Assembly: GCA_008933615.1 (NCBI GenBank)
Contig: WBUR01000038.1
Coordinates: forward strand, 1 to 40,482
Source of the DNA: a bacterium
Lineage (GTDB): Bacteria; CLD3; SB21
DNA length: 40,482 bases
Direction: 5' to 3'
In this document: positions 16,313 to 24,900 of the stretch, one piece after another
Layout: each line of letters begins with the position of its first letter
Numbering within the stretch: position 1 is the first letter of the stretch
Translations under genes and position numbers: made by a program
The notes under the pieces: model-generated
The model's database searches: none
The model's input: the letters and a program-made list of their open reading frames with translations, nothing else
What the model was told of the DNA's origin: nothing

Positions 16313-18649
16313 TTATTTTAAAAGAATCATCTTTTTTGTTTTGGAATAAGGGCCTGCTTTGACTCGGTATAAATATATACCGGATGACAGCGTTTTACCA
16401 AAATTATCCCTTCCATCCCATGCAACTTGATGGTAGCCGGGACTAAATTCCTTCTTGATTACCGTCCTAACTTCCTGCCCGAGTATATTATAAATTTTTA
16501 AAGTTACTTCTGATTTGGCCCAAATTCCAAAACGAATAAGCGTTTCAGGGTTAAACGGATTGGGATAATTTTGTTCTAAACTCAGGCGCACCGGCACTGC
16601 AGGCACAACTTCGATATCAAAAGTTTTTTCGTCAAAACCCAGCGTGTTTGCCGCACGAACCATTACGCGATGATGCCCTATCTGTTCTGATGTTGGAATC
16701 CATTGTATACGCCCGGAGTTTGAATTTAAAAACATGTTCGAGGGACCTTCTGTGATGGAGAATAGCGGAGATGGGTTTCCCGATGCAATAACATACAGCG
16801 CAAATAACGAGTCTGCGAACACGGTCTGATTCGTTATTGCACTTATGATTGGCGCCTGGTTTCCGGCTTCATAAAACTCAATACCTCCTCTAATATTTCC
16901 CATTAGCAAATCCAGATCGCCATCCTTATCCATATCAATAAATCTTGGCACGGCGTTTTGGGTTGCTTTGAGTGATTGATATAACTCACTATTATCAAGG
17001 AAAAGCGGGGTTCCATCGCTGCCGATGTTTTCATAATATGACATATGGCCGTCCTTAAAACCCACAAAGAAATCAAGATCACCATCCGCATCGGAGTCAA
17101 TAATTTCAGGAACCGACTCGGCTTTTCCGCTACCGATACCAAGATAGTCTAAAACGGGAGCCGCGAACTCCGGTGCGGAAGATGTTCCCGCGTTTTTAAA
17201 ATAATTAATAGTACCGTCCTCTTCTCCTACAAAAAGATCAAAATCACCATCGTGGTCGATATCAGCGAAATGAGGGGCGCTGTAGTTGCCAACATCGATT
17301 CCATGATAAAAACTATCTGTCAACTCAAAAACGGGATTTACTGCATTTCCGTTATTTCTAAAGTAAAATATTTTACCGGAAAAACTCCCTGAAAAACAAT
17401 CCTGGTCGCTGTCGTTATCTATATCTATAAATGACGGAGACGAAATAAATTCATCAACCGGGAATGGCACCCTGATCGTCGTGTCGAGTGATAATTTAAT
17501 AATATTGCCAGTCAACGTAACATTTCTATAAAAAACGATTCCCCCCTGATAGCTTCCGATAAATAAGTCATCGTCGCCGTCCGCATCAATATCGGCCAAA
17601 ACAGGATGCGATGATCTGCCGACGTCTATTCCATCAAGGTAATTCTTGGTAATCAGATCGAATTGCAGCGAACCTGCCGTTCTACGTTTAGCTAACGAAT
17701 TATTTTTAAAAAACCAAAAATTATCCTTCTCTCGATCTTTAAATAACACATTCACAAAAAGGTCTTCATCACCGTCCCCGTCTATGTCGGCGAATGCCGG
17801 AACATTGAATCCTTGAGTATTCAGGATAGCATTTGGAAAAGCGGATGATGTAATTTCCGGAAAATCCGGTGTGAATTTGTTTCCCTTATTTTCAAGATAA
17901 TACATTCCGACACTAAAAAAATCACCCCAAATAATGTCCGGATCAGTATCCTTATCGACATCCGAAAAAACGATTCCGCTTGCTCCGTGGCGCTGAACCG
18001 ACGTAGCCTTTGCACCTGAGATGATGAGAATGTTTTCAAAATTATCCGTTACGAACCGGAAAATGTAGTTAGAAGCAGTTCCAATATTCTCGTAAAAACC
18101 AAGTGACCCCACGCTTCGCCCTGTAAAGAAATCAAAATCCCCGTCGGCATCGATATCGGAAAAAAAAGGAATGCTCTGATTTTCAGTTATGATGGCGTTG
18201 CCGGATGAATCGGTAACTACCTCATCTTTTAGAATAAACACGGGGTGAACGAGTCCGCCTGTATTCTCGTACAAACGCATCGCGGCAGATGGCCCGGCCG
18301 CAAAAATATCCTTATCGCCGTCTCCGTCAATATCAACAAAACGGCACCAATTCCCGACATTCAGCGAATCAAAATAATCCGTAACCAATACAAACTTTGC
18401 ACCGTCATTTTCATAATATGACAATCTTCCGTCGATCTGCGTTATAAAAAGGTCAAGATCCAGATCGCCATCATAGTCTATAAAATCGGATTTGGGAACG
18501 TAAGTTCCTCCAAAAAAATCATGGGGAAGCCGGTGTTCGTAATGCTCCACAACGAAAGGATTAATTTTTTTGACAAAACTCTGACTGAGGGTATTGCGTG
18601 GGATTAAAATAGAGAATAATAATAGACCGAATAGATGAGTAAATTTCAT
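16313..18649 (-). CDS. Secreted FG-GAP/VCBS repeat protein with Ig-like and T9SS sorting domains
   Basis: 778 residues. Signal peptide FGLLLFSILIP ending near residue 23 (LSQ). About ten copies of a calcium-binding-type motif D-x-D-x-D-x-D-x-D run from residue 55 to 600 (for example DIDGDGDKDIF, DIDADGDFDFF, DMDKDGDLDLL), each inside an FG-GAP-like blade, giving a predicted beta-propeller. An Ig/cadherin-like segment follows at about 605-690 (QAPIISAITNQTVFADS). The last 85 residues are a T9SS sorting domain (LSLEQNYPNPFNPET ... SGIYLYRVKAG ... KKMILLK). It should be exported and displayed or released. It starts 7 bp after the permease stop, and its AGGG lies directly against the ATG, so translation may depend on coupling to the permease. 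No enzymatic domain is seen. Confidence 0.88.
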   Translation of the reverse strand: MKFTHLFGLLLFSILIPRNTLSQSFVKKINPFVVEHYEHRLPHDFFGGTYVPKSDFIDYDGDLDLDLFITQIDGRLSYYENDGAKFVLVTDYFDSLNVGNWCRFVDIDGDGDKDIFAAGPSAAMRLYENTGGLVHPVFILKDEVVTDSSGNAIITENQSIPFFSDIDADGDFDFFTGRSVGSLGFYENIGTASNYIFRFVTDNFENILIISGAKATSVQRHGASGIVFSDVDKDTDPDIIWGDFFSVGMYYLENKGNKFTPDFPEITSSAFPNAILNTQGFNVPAFADIDGDGDEDLFVNVLFKDREKDNFWFFKNNSLAKRRTAGSLQFDLITKNYLDGIDVGRSSHPVLADIDADGDDDLFIGSYQGGIVFYRNVTLTGNIIKLSLDTTIRVPFPVDEFISSPSFIDIDNDSDQDCFSGSFSGKIFYFRNNGNAVNPVFELTDSFYHGIDVGNYSAPHFADIDHDGDFDLFVGEEDGTINYFKNAGTSSAPEFAAPVLDYLGIGSGKAESVPEIIDSDADGDLDFFVGFKDGHMSYYENIGSDGTPLFLDNSELYQSLKATQNAVPRFIDMDKDGDLDLLMGNIRGGIEFYEAGNQAPIISAITNQTVFADSLFALYVIASGNPSPLFSITEGPSNMFLNSNSGRIQWIPTSEQIGHHRVMVRAANTLGFDEKTFDIEVVPAVPVRLSLEQNYPNPFNPETLIRFGIWAKSEVTLKIYNILGQEVRTVIKKEFSPGYHQVAWDGRDNFGKTLSSGIYLYRVKAGPYSKTKKMILLK

Positions 18650-18656
18650 CCCTGAT

Positions 18657-19757
18657 TTATTTTTTTAACAGACGTGTTTTTATTTCTTTACCAAGATTCA
18701 AAAAAAGTAACGGTAGAAAAATAATTGCACTGCCATACTTTACGGTATCCGGCACAATTTCTGAAGCGCTTCCCATACTGACAACCATTTCAATGCCAAA
18801 ATAAGCGTAAATTGTGTTCAGAATAAATCCCAATAGGAGCGCCGCAACGGCTATGGAAGAAATATACGAAATGATAGATCGTGTCCCTAAGGTACTCTTA
18901 ACCACGCTCATCGTCGATATGTTGGTAGCGGGCCCGGCAAGTAGAAATACGAGCGCCGCGCCCGGAGAGATCCCTTTCATAATTAAAGCGGCGGCAATCG
19001 GCGTTGATGCGCTGGCACAAACATACAGAGGTATTCCAATTACCAGCATAATAAACATGGTCAACGTATCGTTATGGAAATAAGTCGAAAAAAAATCTTC
19101 AGGAATCGCAACTGAAATGATTGCCGAAATGACCATTCCTATCAATAAATAATACGCAATATCACCCAGCAAGTCCGTAAAGGCATAATATATTCCGTTC
19201 CTCAATCTTGTATAAAAACTCACTGTTGTTTCAGAAACAACATTCGGCTCATGACAATGGCAGTGATCATCTTCACAAACGGCTGCCGATGCCGCGCCAT
19301 CGGCAGTTTTGACATGCAATCCTTTGTGGTCATTTTTAGAATGAAAATTTTCGGCTATCCCGGCGATAAAAGCAGTCACAAAAGCCGCTATCGGTCTGAA
19401 TACCGTCATTAAGGGATCCAACATGGCATATGATATCGCAACTGAGTCGATACCTGTTTCCGGAGCGGAAACCAGAAAACTAACGGTCGCTCCTTTACTT
19501 GCGCCGTTCTTATGCAACGATACCGCCATTGGAATAACACTGCAAGAACATAGCGGCAACGGAGTACCTATAAACGAAGCTCTCAATACAGAAGACATGT
19601 TCGGCTGACCCACATAGCGAACAATCGTTTCAGCGCGAACAAACCCTTTAACAATACCTGCGCATAAAAAGCCAGCCAGCAAATAGAACGAAGCATCTAC
19701 CAACGTGTGAAAGATCGATAGTGCCATTTCCAGCGCATATGATATGGCTAATTCCAT
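18657..19757 (-). CDS. Metal-efflux permease, SO_0444/YraQ (DUF318) family
   Basis: 366 residues with about eight membrane spans in two related halves. Characteristic motifs are SFIGTPLPLCSCSVIPMAVSL in the first half and ASASTPIAAALIMKGISPG with FLLAGPATNIS in the second. The central loop near residues 158-172 is rich in potential metal ligands (CEDDHCHCHEP). Relatives adjacent to ArsR-type genes are annotated as Cu/Zn efflux transporters of the SO_0444 family. It follows the ArsR/SmtB sensor by 6 bp, so its expression should be de-repressed by the metal that the sensor binds. Zn(II), Cd(II) or Pb(II) fit the sensor best, but this is inference. The FG-GAP T9SS gene starts 7 bp downstream. 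Confidence 0.9.
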   Translation of the reverse strand: MELAISYALEMALSIFHTLVDASFYLLAGFLCAGIVKGFVRAETIVRYVGQPNMSSVLRASFIGTPLPLCSCSVIPMAVSLHKNGASKGATVSFLVSAPETGIDSVAISYAMLDPLMTVFRPIAAFVTAFIAGIAENFHSKNDHKGLHVKTADGAASAAVCEDDHCHCHEPNVVSETTVSFYTRLRNGIYYAFTDLLGDIAYYLLIGMVISAIISVAIPEDFFSTYFHNDTLTMFIMLVIGIPLYVCASASTPIAAALIMKGISPGAALVFLLAGPATNISTMSVVKSTLGTRSIISYISSIAVAALLLGFILNTIYAYFGIEMVVSMGSASEIVPDTVKYGSAIIFLPLLFLNLGKEIKTRLLKK

Positions 19758-19763
19758 AGTAAT

Positions 19764-20168
19764 CTATTTACGTTCCTCTATATGGTCCGTGGCCTGTTTT
19801 AATAAATTTTCAATGTGGTGATCGTCCAGACTGTAATAAGTCATTTTTCCATCACGGCGAAATCTTACCAATCTAAGATTACGCATCAACCTGAGATGGT
19901 GTGAGACTGCCGACTTAGTAATACCTAAGAAGTTGGCAATGTCACAAACGCACAATTCCGTCTCTATTAAGGCCAGAACAACTTTCAGCCGCGTGGTATC
20001 GCCAAGAATCGAGAAAACTTCACTTAGTTGGTATAATTCACTATCGGGTCGCATTTTCTTGCGCAACACTTTGATCTTTTTTGCGTCAAAGAAGTCAACT
20101 TCACACACGTCCATCGATTCCGATTTTTCAAGATCAAGGCGCTTTGTGTTTTTTTCTCGTGTGTGCAT
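19764..20168 (-). CDS. ArsR/SmtB-family metal-responsive repressor with both alpha3 and alpha5 metal sites
   Basis: 134 residues. Winged-helix core: LGDTTRLKVVLALIETELCVCDIANFLG, recognition helix ITKSAVSHHLRLMRNLRLV, wing RRDGKMTYYSL. The ELCVCD motif (C73, C75), together with N-terminal C22, resembles the CadC-type alpha3N site. At the C-terminus D116, H118, H129 and E132 reproduce the spacing D-x-H-x10-H-x2-E of the SmtB/CzrA/ZiaR alpha5 Zn site. Such proteins leave DNA when metal binds. It is the first gene of the sensor-permease unit (6-bp gap) and should repress its own promoter; a matching operator lies 10 bp upstream. The start is uncertain: ATG at 20168 has no clear Shine-Dalgarno, and residue 19 (Met, just before C22) is an alternative. 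Confidence 0.94.
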   Translation of the reverse strand: MHTREKNTKRLDLEKSESMDVCEVDFFDAKKIKVLRKKMRPDSELYQLSEVFSILGDTTRLKVVLALIETELCVCDIANFLGITKSAVSHHLRLMRNLRLVRFRRDGKMTYYSLDDHHIENLLKQATDHIEERK

Positions 20169-20177
20169 GATATGACA

Positions 20178-20203
20178 AACAATTAAACAATCATTTAACT
20201 GTT
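20178..20203 (-). promoter_or_regulatory. Predicted ArsR/SmtB operator (12-2-12 inverted repeat)
   Basis: Reading the minus strand, half-site AACAGTTAAATG, a 2-bp centre AT, and half-site TGTTTAATTGTT. The second half, reversed and complemented, matches the first in 9 of 12 positions. The 12-2-12 layout is the one used by ArsR/SmtB repressors. It starts at the last base of the -10 element and ends 10 bp before the repressor start codon, so binding would block transcription start and early elongation. Confidence 0.75.
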
Positions 20204-20231
20204 AAATACAAAAAATCTGTCGTGATGTCAA
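20203..20231 (-). promoter_or_regulatory. Promoter of the metal sensor-permease unit
   Basis: A perfect TTGACA (20226-20231 on the minus strand) and TATTTA (20203-20208) are separated by 17 bp. The predicted operator begins at the last base of the -10 element. It is divergent from the tRNA-Arg promoter, with 27 bp between the two -35 hexamers. Confidence 0.65.
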
Positions 20232-20258
20232 GTGTTACGAATCCCGCTGAAATAAATC

Positions 20259-20287
20259 TTGCATTTATCTCGCTCCGGTTATATATT
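20259..20287 (+). promoter_or_regulatory. Promoter of tRNA-Arg
   Basis: TTGCAT (20259-20264) and TATATT (20282-20287) are separated by 17 bp and end 20 bp before the first tRNA base. The same hexamers occur upstream of hsp20 with an 18-bp gap. Confidence 0.55.
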
Positions 20288-20307
20288 CGCCTTTGCAAAA
20301 ATGATAC

Positions 20308-20381
20308 GCACCCGTAGCTCAATTGGATAGAGCATCTGACTACGGATCAGAAGGTTTGGGGTTCAAATCCCTACGGGTGTA
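20308..20381 (+). tRNA. tRNA-Arg (anticodon ACG)
   Basis: 74 nt fold as a complete cloverleaf. The acceptor stem GCACCCG pairs with CGGGTGT (first pair G-U), with discriminator A. D-arm region AGCTCAATTGGATAGAGC. Anticodon stem TCTGA/TCAGA encloses loop CTACGGA, giving anticodon ACG, whose A34 is normally deaminated to inosine to read CGU/CGC/CGA. The T-arm loop is TTCAAAT. The CCA end is not encoded (the sequence continues CAA), so it must be added by a nucleotidyltransferase. A strong terminator follows within 7 nt. Confidence 0.97.
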
Positions 20382-20387
20382 CAAACT

Positions 20388-20415
20388 AAAACCCTTTGAC
20401 CTCAAAGGGTTTTTT
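20388..20415 (+). terminator. Rho-independent terminator after tRNA-Arg
   Basis: Stem ACCCTTTGA/TCAAAGGGT with a very short loop and a following run of T, directly after the tRNA. It also lies only 18 nt before the glycosyltransferase start codon, so that gene needs read-through or a promoter hidden in this interval. Confidence 0.85.
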
Positions 20416-20433
20416 AATTCCGTCCTTGTTATT

Positions 20434-21117
20434 ATGGAACCAATACTTGTAGTAATTCCAGCATACAATTCCGAGTCTTCATTAGGAAATGTGATTGCTA
20501 AGATTCGTCATCACCTGACAGCTTCTGGATACCCGTATGATATTTTGGTAATAAATGACGGCTCTACAGATCTGACCGCAGGGATAGCAACAGGGCTCGG
20601 CGTTTTACTTGTAAATCACGCTGAGAATCTGGGAAAAGGAGCAGCGTTAAAATCAGCTTTCCAATACGCCGACAAAAATAAATATGCTGTGATAGCTACT
20701 ATAGATGCAGATCTTCAGCATGATCCGTCTTCACTACCTTCAATGTTATCTCTATTTATGTCCGGTAACTACGACCTTATAATCGGAGCTAGACAGTTCA
20801 AGGCAAATAAAATGTCGCTGAGCCGAATTATTTCGAATCGCCTTACCAGCCGGCTGATATCTATGCGCGCCAAACAACCCATACTTGACAGCCAATCCGG
20901 TTATAGAATTATACGAACGTCGGCAATTAAAAATATTACTATTAGAACGTCACGATTTGAAACTGAATCGGAAATATTAATACGTTTAGCGCAAAATCAC
21001 TGCCGAATTGGGTTTTTCCCGATTGATACCCTATACGCCGGGGAGAAGAGCCATATTCGACATATACAGGATACATTGCGCTTTATCAAAATGTATTTTC
21101 ACACAATTTTTAATTAA
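20434..21117 (+). CDS. Family 2 glycosyltransferase (dolichol-/undecaprenyl-phosphate sugar synthase type)
   Basis: 227 residues from the ATG at 20434. GT-A fold motifs: ILVVIPAYNSESSL at the N-terminus, ILVINDGSTD, and the metal/nucleotide-sugar motif TIDADLQHDP. QSGYRIIRTSA and the ETESEILIRLA helix region are typical of DPM1-like polyprenyl-phosphate glycosyltransferases, which charge a lipid carrier with a sugar for envelope polymer assembly. No C-terminal membrane span is present, so it is the soluble or peripheral type. The open frame runs upstream through the tRNA, but the family start and the tRNA place the real start here. The ribosome-binding site is poor. It is followed after 21 bp by a DedA gene; the pair fits lipid-carrier or membrane-lipid handling. 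Confidence 0.9.
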   Translation: MEPILVVIPAYNSESSLGNVIAKIRHHLTASGYPYDILVINDGSTDLTAGIATGLGVLLVNHAENLGKGAALKSAFQYADKNKYAVIATIDADLQHDPSSLPSMLSLFMSGNYDLIIGARQFKANKMSLSRIISNRLTSRLISMRAKQPILDSQSGYRIIRTSAIKNITIRTSRFETESEILIRLAQNHCRIGFFPIDTLYAGEKSHIRHIQDTLRFIKMYFHTIFN

Positions 21118-21138
21118 CCCAGTCAAAGGGCACGCAGA

Positions 21139-21780
21139 ATGGAACTACTGAAGGATTTAATTGACATTGTTCTACACTTAGATTCTCACCTGGCAGAACT
21201 CATAGCCAACTATGGAGCATGGACTTATGCTATTTTATTTTTAATTATTTTTTGTGAGACTGGATTAGTCATATTCCCTATACTTCCCGGTGATTCATTG
21301 CTATTTGCGGCCGGAGCCTTAGCTGCAACGACAGAATTGGACGTACATACACTAGCAGTCCTGCTGACTGCGGCCGCTGTGCTTGGAGATTCGGTGAATT
21401 ACGCTATCGGTAAAAGAATAGGTCCAAAAGTATTTCATTATGAAGATTCTAAATTCTTTAACAAACAACATCTTATACGCACACATGAGTTTTATGAACG
21501 ATACGGAGGCGTGACGATTATTGTGGCGCGTTTTATTCCTATCATCCGAACTTTTGCACCCTTTGTTGCCGGAATAGGAGCCATGACTTACTCAAAATTT
21601 ATACTATATAATATTTTCGGTGGAATTTTTTGGATCGTTTCATTATTGTACGCGGGCTACTTTTTTGGAAACATCCCGATAGTAAAGGACAACTTTTCTC
21701 TCGTGATCCTTGCCATTATTTTTATTTCTATTCTGCCGGGACTCGTTGCCTATTTGCAAGCAAAGATAAAAAGAGAATAA
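21139..21780 (+). CDS. DedA-family membrane protein
   Basis: 213 residues with the family pattern: FCETGLVIFPILPGDSLLFAAGALA, then a second conserved block FYERYGGVTIIVARFIPIIRTFAPFVAGIGAM, which holds the re-entrant loop arginines (ARFIPIIR). About five membrane segments. DedA/VTT proteins act in the cytoplasmic membrane; several are lipid scramblases or undecaprenyl-phosphate flippases, and loss impairs division and antibiotic tolerance. AAAGGG lies 8 nt before the ATG. It sits 21 bp after the GT2 gene, whose predicted substrate class (polyprenyl phosphate) matches the DedA role. A strong bidirectional terminator ends the unit. Confidence 0.95.
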   Translation: MELLKDLIDIVLHLDSHLAELIANYGAWTYAILFLIIFCETGLVIFPILPGDSLLFAAGALAATTELDVHTLAVLLTAAAVLGDSVNYAIGKRIGPKVFHYEDSKFFNKQHLIRTHEFYERYGGVTIIVARFIPIIRTFAPFVAGIGAMTYSKFILYNIFGGIFWIVSLLYAGYFFGNIPIVKDNFSLVILAIIFISILPGLVAYLQAKIKRE

Positions 21781-21887
21781 CGAAGGCAATTACTCACGTT
21801 AATACTTGTAAGCAATTTTCATTGAGGCGAAACCTCACCCTCACAGCGAATCGCCTCTAATTAATTTTGTAAAATTGTATAAAAAAG

Positions 21888-21922
21888 AAAACCCCGTAAG
21901 AAAAATCTTACGGGGTTTTTTG
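21888..21922. terminator. Bidirectional terminator between dedA and the giant T9SS gene
   Basis: A perfect stem AACCCCGTAAGA/TCTTACGGGGTT with a 3-nt loop, flanked by an A run on the left and T run on the right. It can therefore end transcripts from both the dedA side and the convergent 2980-residue protein gene. Confidence 0.9.
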
Positions 21923-21941
21923 TAATCAATTATTCTTAAGG

Positions 21942-24900
21942 CTATTTGAGCATGATCATCTTGCGGGTCTGCGTGAATTTATCTTTACCGTCAGCTGAAA
22001 CGGCCGTTAATCGATAAATGTAGATACCGCTGGCAACCGATTGATTGTATTTATTCAATCCGTTCCATACCGCTTGTTGGAACCCGGCATCCATACGGCG
22101 ATCAACTAACGTCACGACTTCCTGCCCGAGAATATTATACACCTTCAGAGATACTTTTGCCGACACGGGTAATCTGAATTTGATTGTCGTTTCAGGATTA
22201 AACGGATTCGGCGCGTTGGGCTCTAAGGTAAATTTATTCGGTAATTCCACCGTGACGGTCACGTCATTGTGGTATGTAACGCTTCCATCAAAAGCAACGT
22301 CTGCCAGCCGGTAGAGATAGGTCTTACCTAATTCTACAGAATAATCAATCTCACTGTAATCCGTAGCCGAACTAGTTGAGCCTTGGCCTTCAACCGTCAT
22401 AATGGATTGGAATGCTTGATTCTTACTGAGATCGGCTGAAACCTCTTTTCGTTCTATAAACCAGTAGGCATTGTCAAGTTCACTCTCTGTTCTCCACACG
22501 AGCCGCACTTTGTTTTCATACGGAACTGCTTTGAACTTGCCGCTTAATAAGACCGGCACACTATTGTCCGGACTTAGCGTTCCATAAGCATAATAGGTTC
22601 CTGTTCCGGAAGAATTTGTAAACAGAATGTTAGCATTACCGCCTGAATCACGCCCGGCAGGAGATATCGTTTGGTAACCGGCACCAACAAGTGTGGTCCA
22701 GTTTAAACTATCTGCTGAACGCATCACCCGGATGCTGTCCGGCTTACTTACACCTTCAATATCACCACCGATACCAACATTCGTTTTTATACTTATGCGT
22801 ACTGTATCGGACGTAGCATTAAAAACCAACCCGCTATCAATTGAGATTCGATAAAAGCGAGCAGTCGATATGGCATTGATATCAGCGGGTTTAGATGAAA
22901 CTGTCACGCCCCTGGGTATGATCTCGACCCGAACTCTTGTTCTTGAAGCAGCTGTTGAACCCGTAACTCTCACCGGTCGATAGAAACTTCCGTTTCCAAC
23001 TTCGAAATTTCTTCCAACATTATTAGTCGAAGCCGGGAACGTGATAGCCATTTTGCCGTCAACATAGGACGTTGAATCGCCCCCTGATATCGGAGTAATG
23101 GCGCTATTCATTAATCGCATGATATTGTTTCCCATGCGAATGATTCCCTTAGTGAGGGTCAACGTACGAGTAAGTTGTAAGCTATCGTTAGTTCCGGTAA
23201 CAACCACTTTCGCTCCGGCAGCCGTCCTATTAATTGAAAAATCTCTAAACGATCTGGCCACGGCGCCGCTGGCAAATCTTAGCGTATCGTTAACCGTTGT
23301 GCCGCTCATACTGAGATCAGTCGAGTCGGATGACGTGATCGTGCCGGTACCGCCCGGATAAGTTATATTTCCTCCTAAGACCCACCGATTTCCTCGTCCC
23401 AACGACAAATTATTTCCAGCATTAATTGTCAGTACATTCTGGACGGTATCCAATTGCTGAAATACCCCCGGCGTTCCGCTGTAAATAAACGAAACACCGG
23501 CACTGTTGTTGATAGTTAGATTGTAGAAACTGGCAGTGCCGCCCGCAGCAGTGGCTCTTGTAATTCGCTGCAAAGAGGAACCGTTAAATGTAACCGTGTT
23601 CGTACCCAGCGTGAGGAGGCTTCTTGTATTATGCACTAGATGGAGGTGCCCGCCAAGTGTAATATTATAATTGCTCAGACCGGTATACAGATTATTAAAA
23701 TCGCCAATAGCCAAAGAATCTCTTACATTAATATTTCCTGCCAGAGTTCTTGTTCGTGTTGCTGCCGTCGCAAGAAACTGAAGTCGACCGTAATTGTATC
23801 CATTCAGCGCGCTGACAGTCGTTGTGCCATTAAAATCATATAGAGCTTTGCTCGTCGTATTAAGATCATATACATTATAACTAGCCGGGAAATTAGCTGC
23901 ACCAGAAACACGCAAAACCGTTCCTGCCGCCATGGTCAGCGAATCTCCCACACCGCCGTTGTGGTTTGCTGTAAATGTGCCCATACTTACCTGGCCGCCT
24001 AAGATTCTCATCGTGCCGTTAACCGTGATATTCGCCCCGATCGTCTTTGTCGTGTTGTTTGCAAATACCACATCATTAAAAGTTGTCGTTTGCCCATTAG
24101 GTATCGTATAGTTCGATGAACCGGCAAAAATAACTGTTCCACTGTCTTTCGCAACAAAAGTTGTGTACGTTCCGGTTGGCAACACCGGTGTTGCCGATGT
24201 GTTATCAAGTATAATGGTACCAACTCCGGATACATTTCCAAAGTCATTGGTAGCTGTATTCTGAATAAGAACGGTTCCTGCTCCAGGTGTAGATCCTCCA
24301 TACTGGTCAAACGTTACAGCCAAGACCGTTCGGCCCGACAGGCCAGTCGGAATTGTAACCGTTTTACTGTCTCCGATTACCACAGGGGTTTGGCCATTCG
24401 GTAGAAATAACGCAGTCGGACCTCCATAGCTCCCGGTGGCCCATGTGGTCAGGGTTTGCCAATTACCGTTGGCTCTGCTATAAAATACAGTCGGAGTACC
24501 ATAAGCCGCATCCTCGCCTGCCGTGTACTCTGCCGCTATTACTGCTGAATCCGGATTAAAAATCGTGATGCTGTCGCCCGCAGTGCTAATACTGGATGTC
24601 GGCTTTGTCCATGTAAATGGAATAAAATAGCCGCCAATATAGCTGGCTTCGGTCCCTAAAGGAGTAATGCCGGAACCGTAAACATAATAATGTTGCGCAG
24701 CCGCATCAGCAGCAAGACCGGTCTTGGTAACTTTCCAATAATAAGGCAAAGCAATAGAACCATCAGCCAAGTTCGGATGCGCTGAATTCACCGGTATAAC
24801 TGTTATGGTGCCCGCGGCCGGAGTTGTTCCCGCATTGGTAATTCGAATCGTTGCCGGAGTGTAATTGGCTCCCGTTCCTACAGGAAATCTGAAACCATGC

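Noticed and set aside
20323-20433. In-frame upstream extension of the glycosyltransferase
   Set aside because: It would start inside the tRNA and read through the terminator; the family start at 20434 is a better choice.
20308-21000. tRNA-Arg as an integration site for a mobile element
   Set aside because: No duplicated tRNA 3' end, integrase gene or direct repeat was seen downstream.
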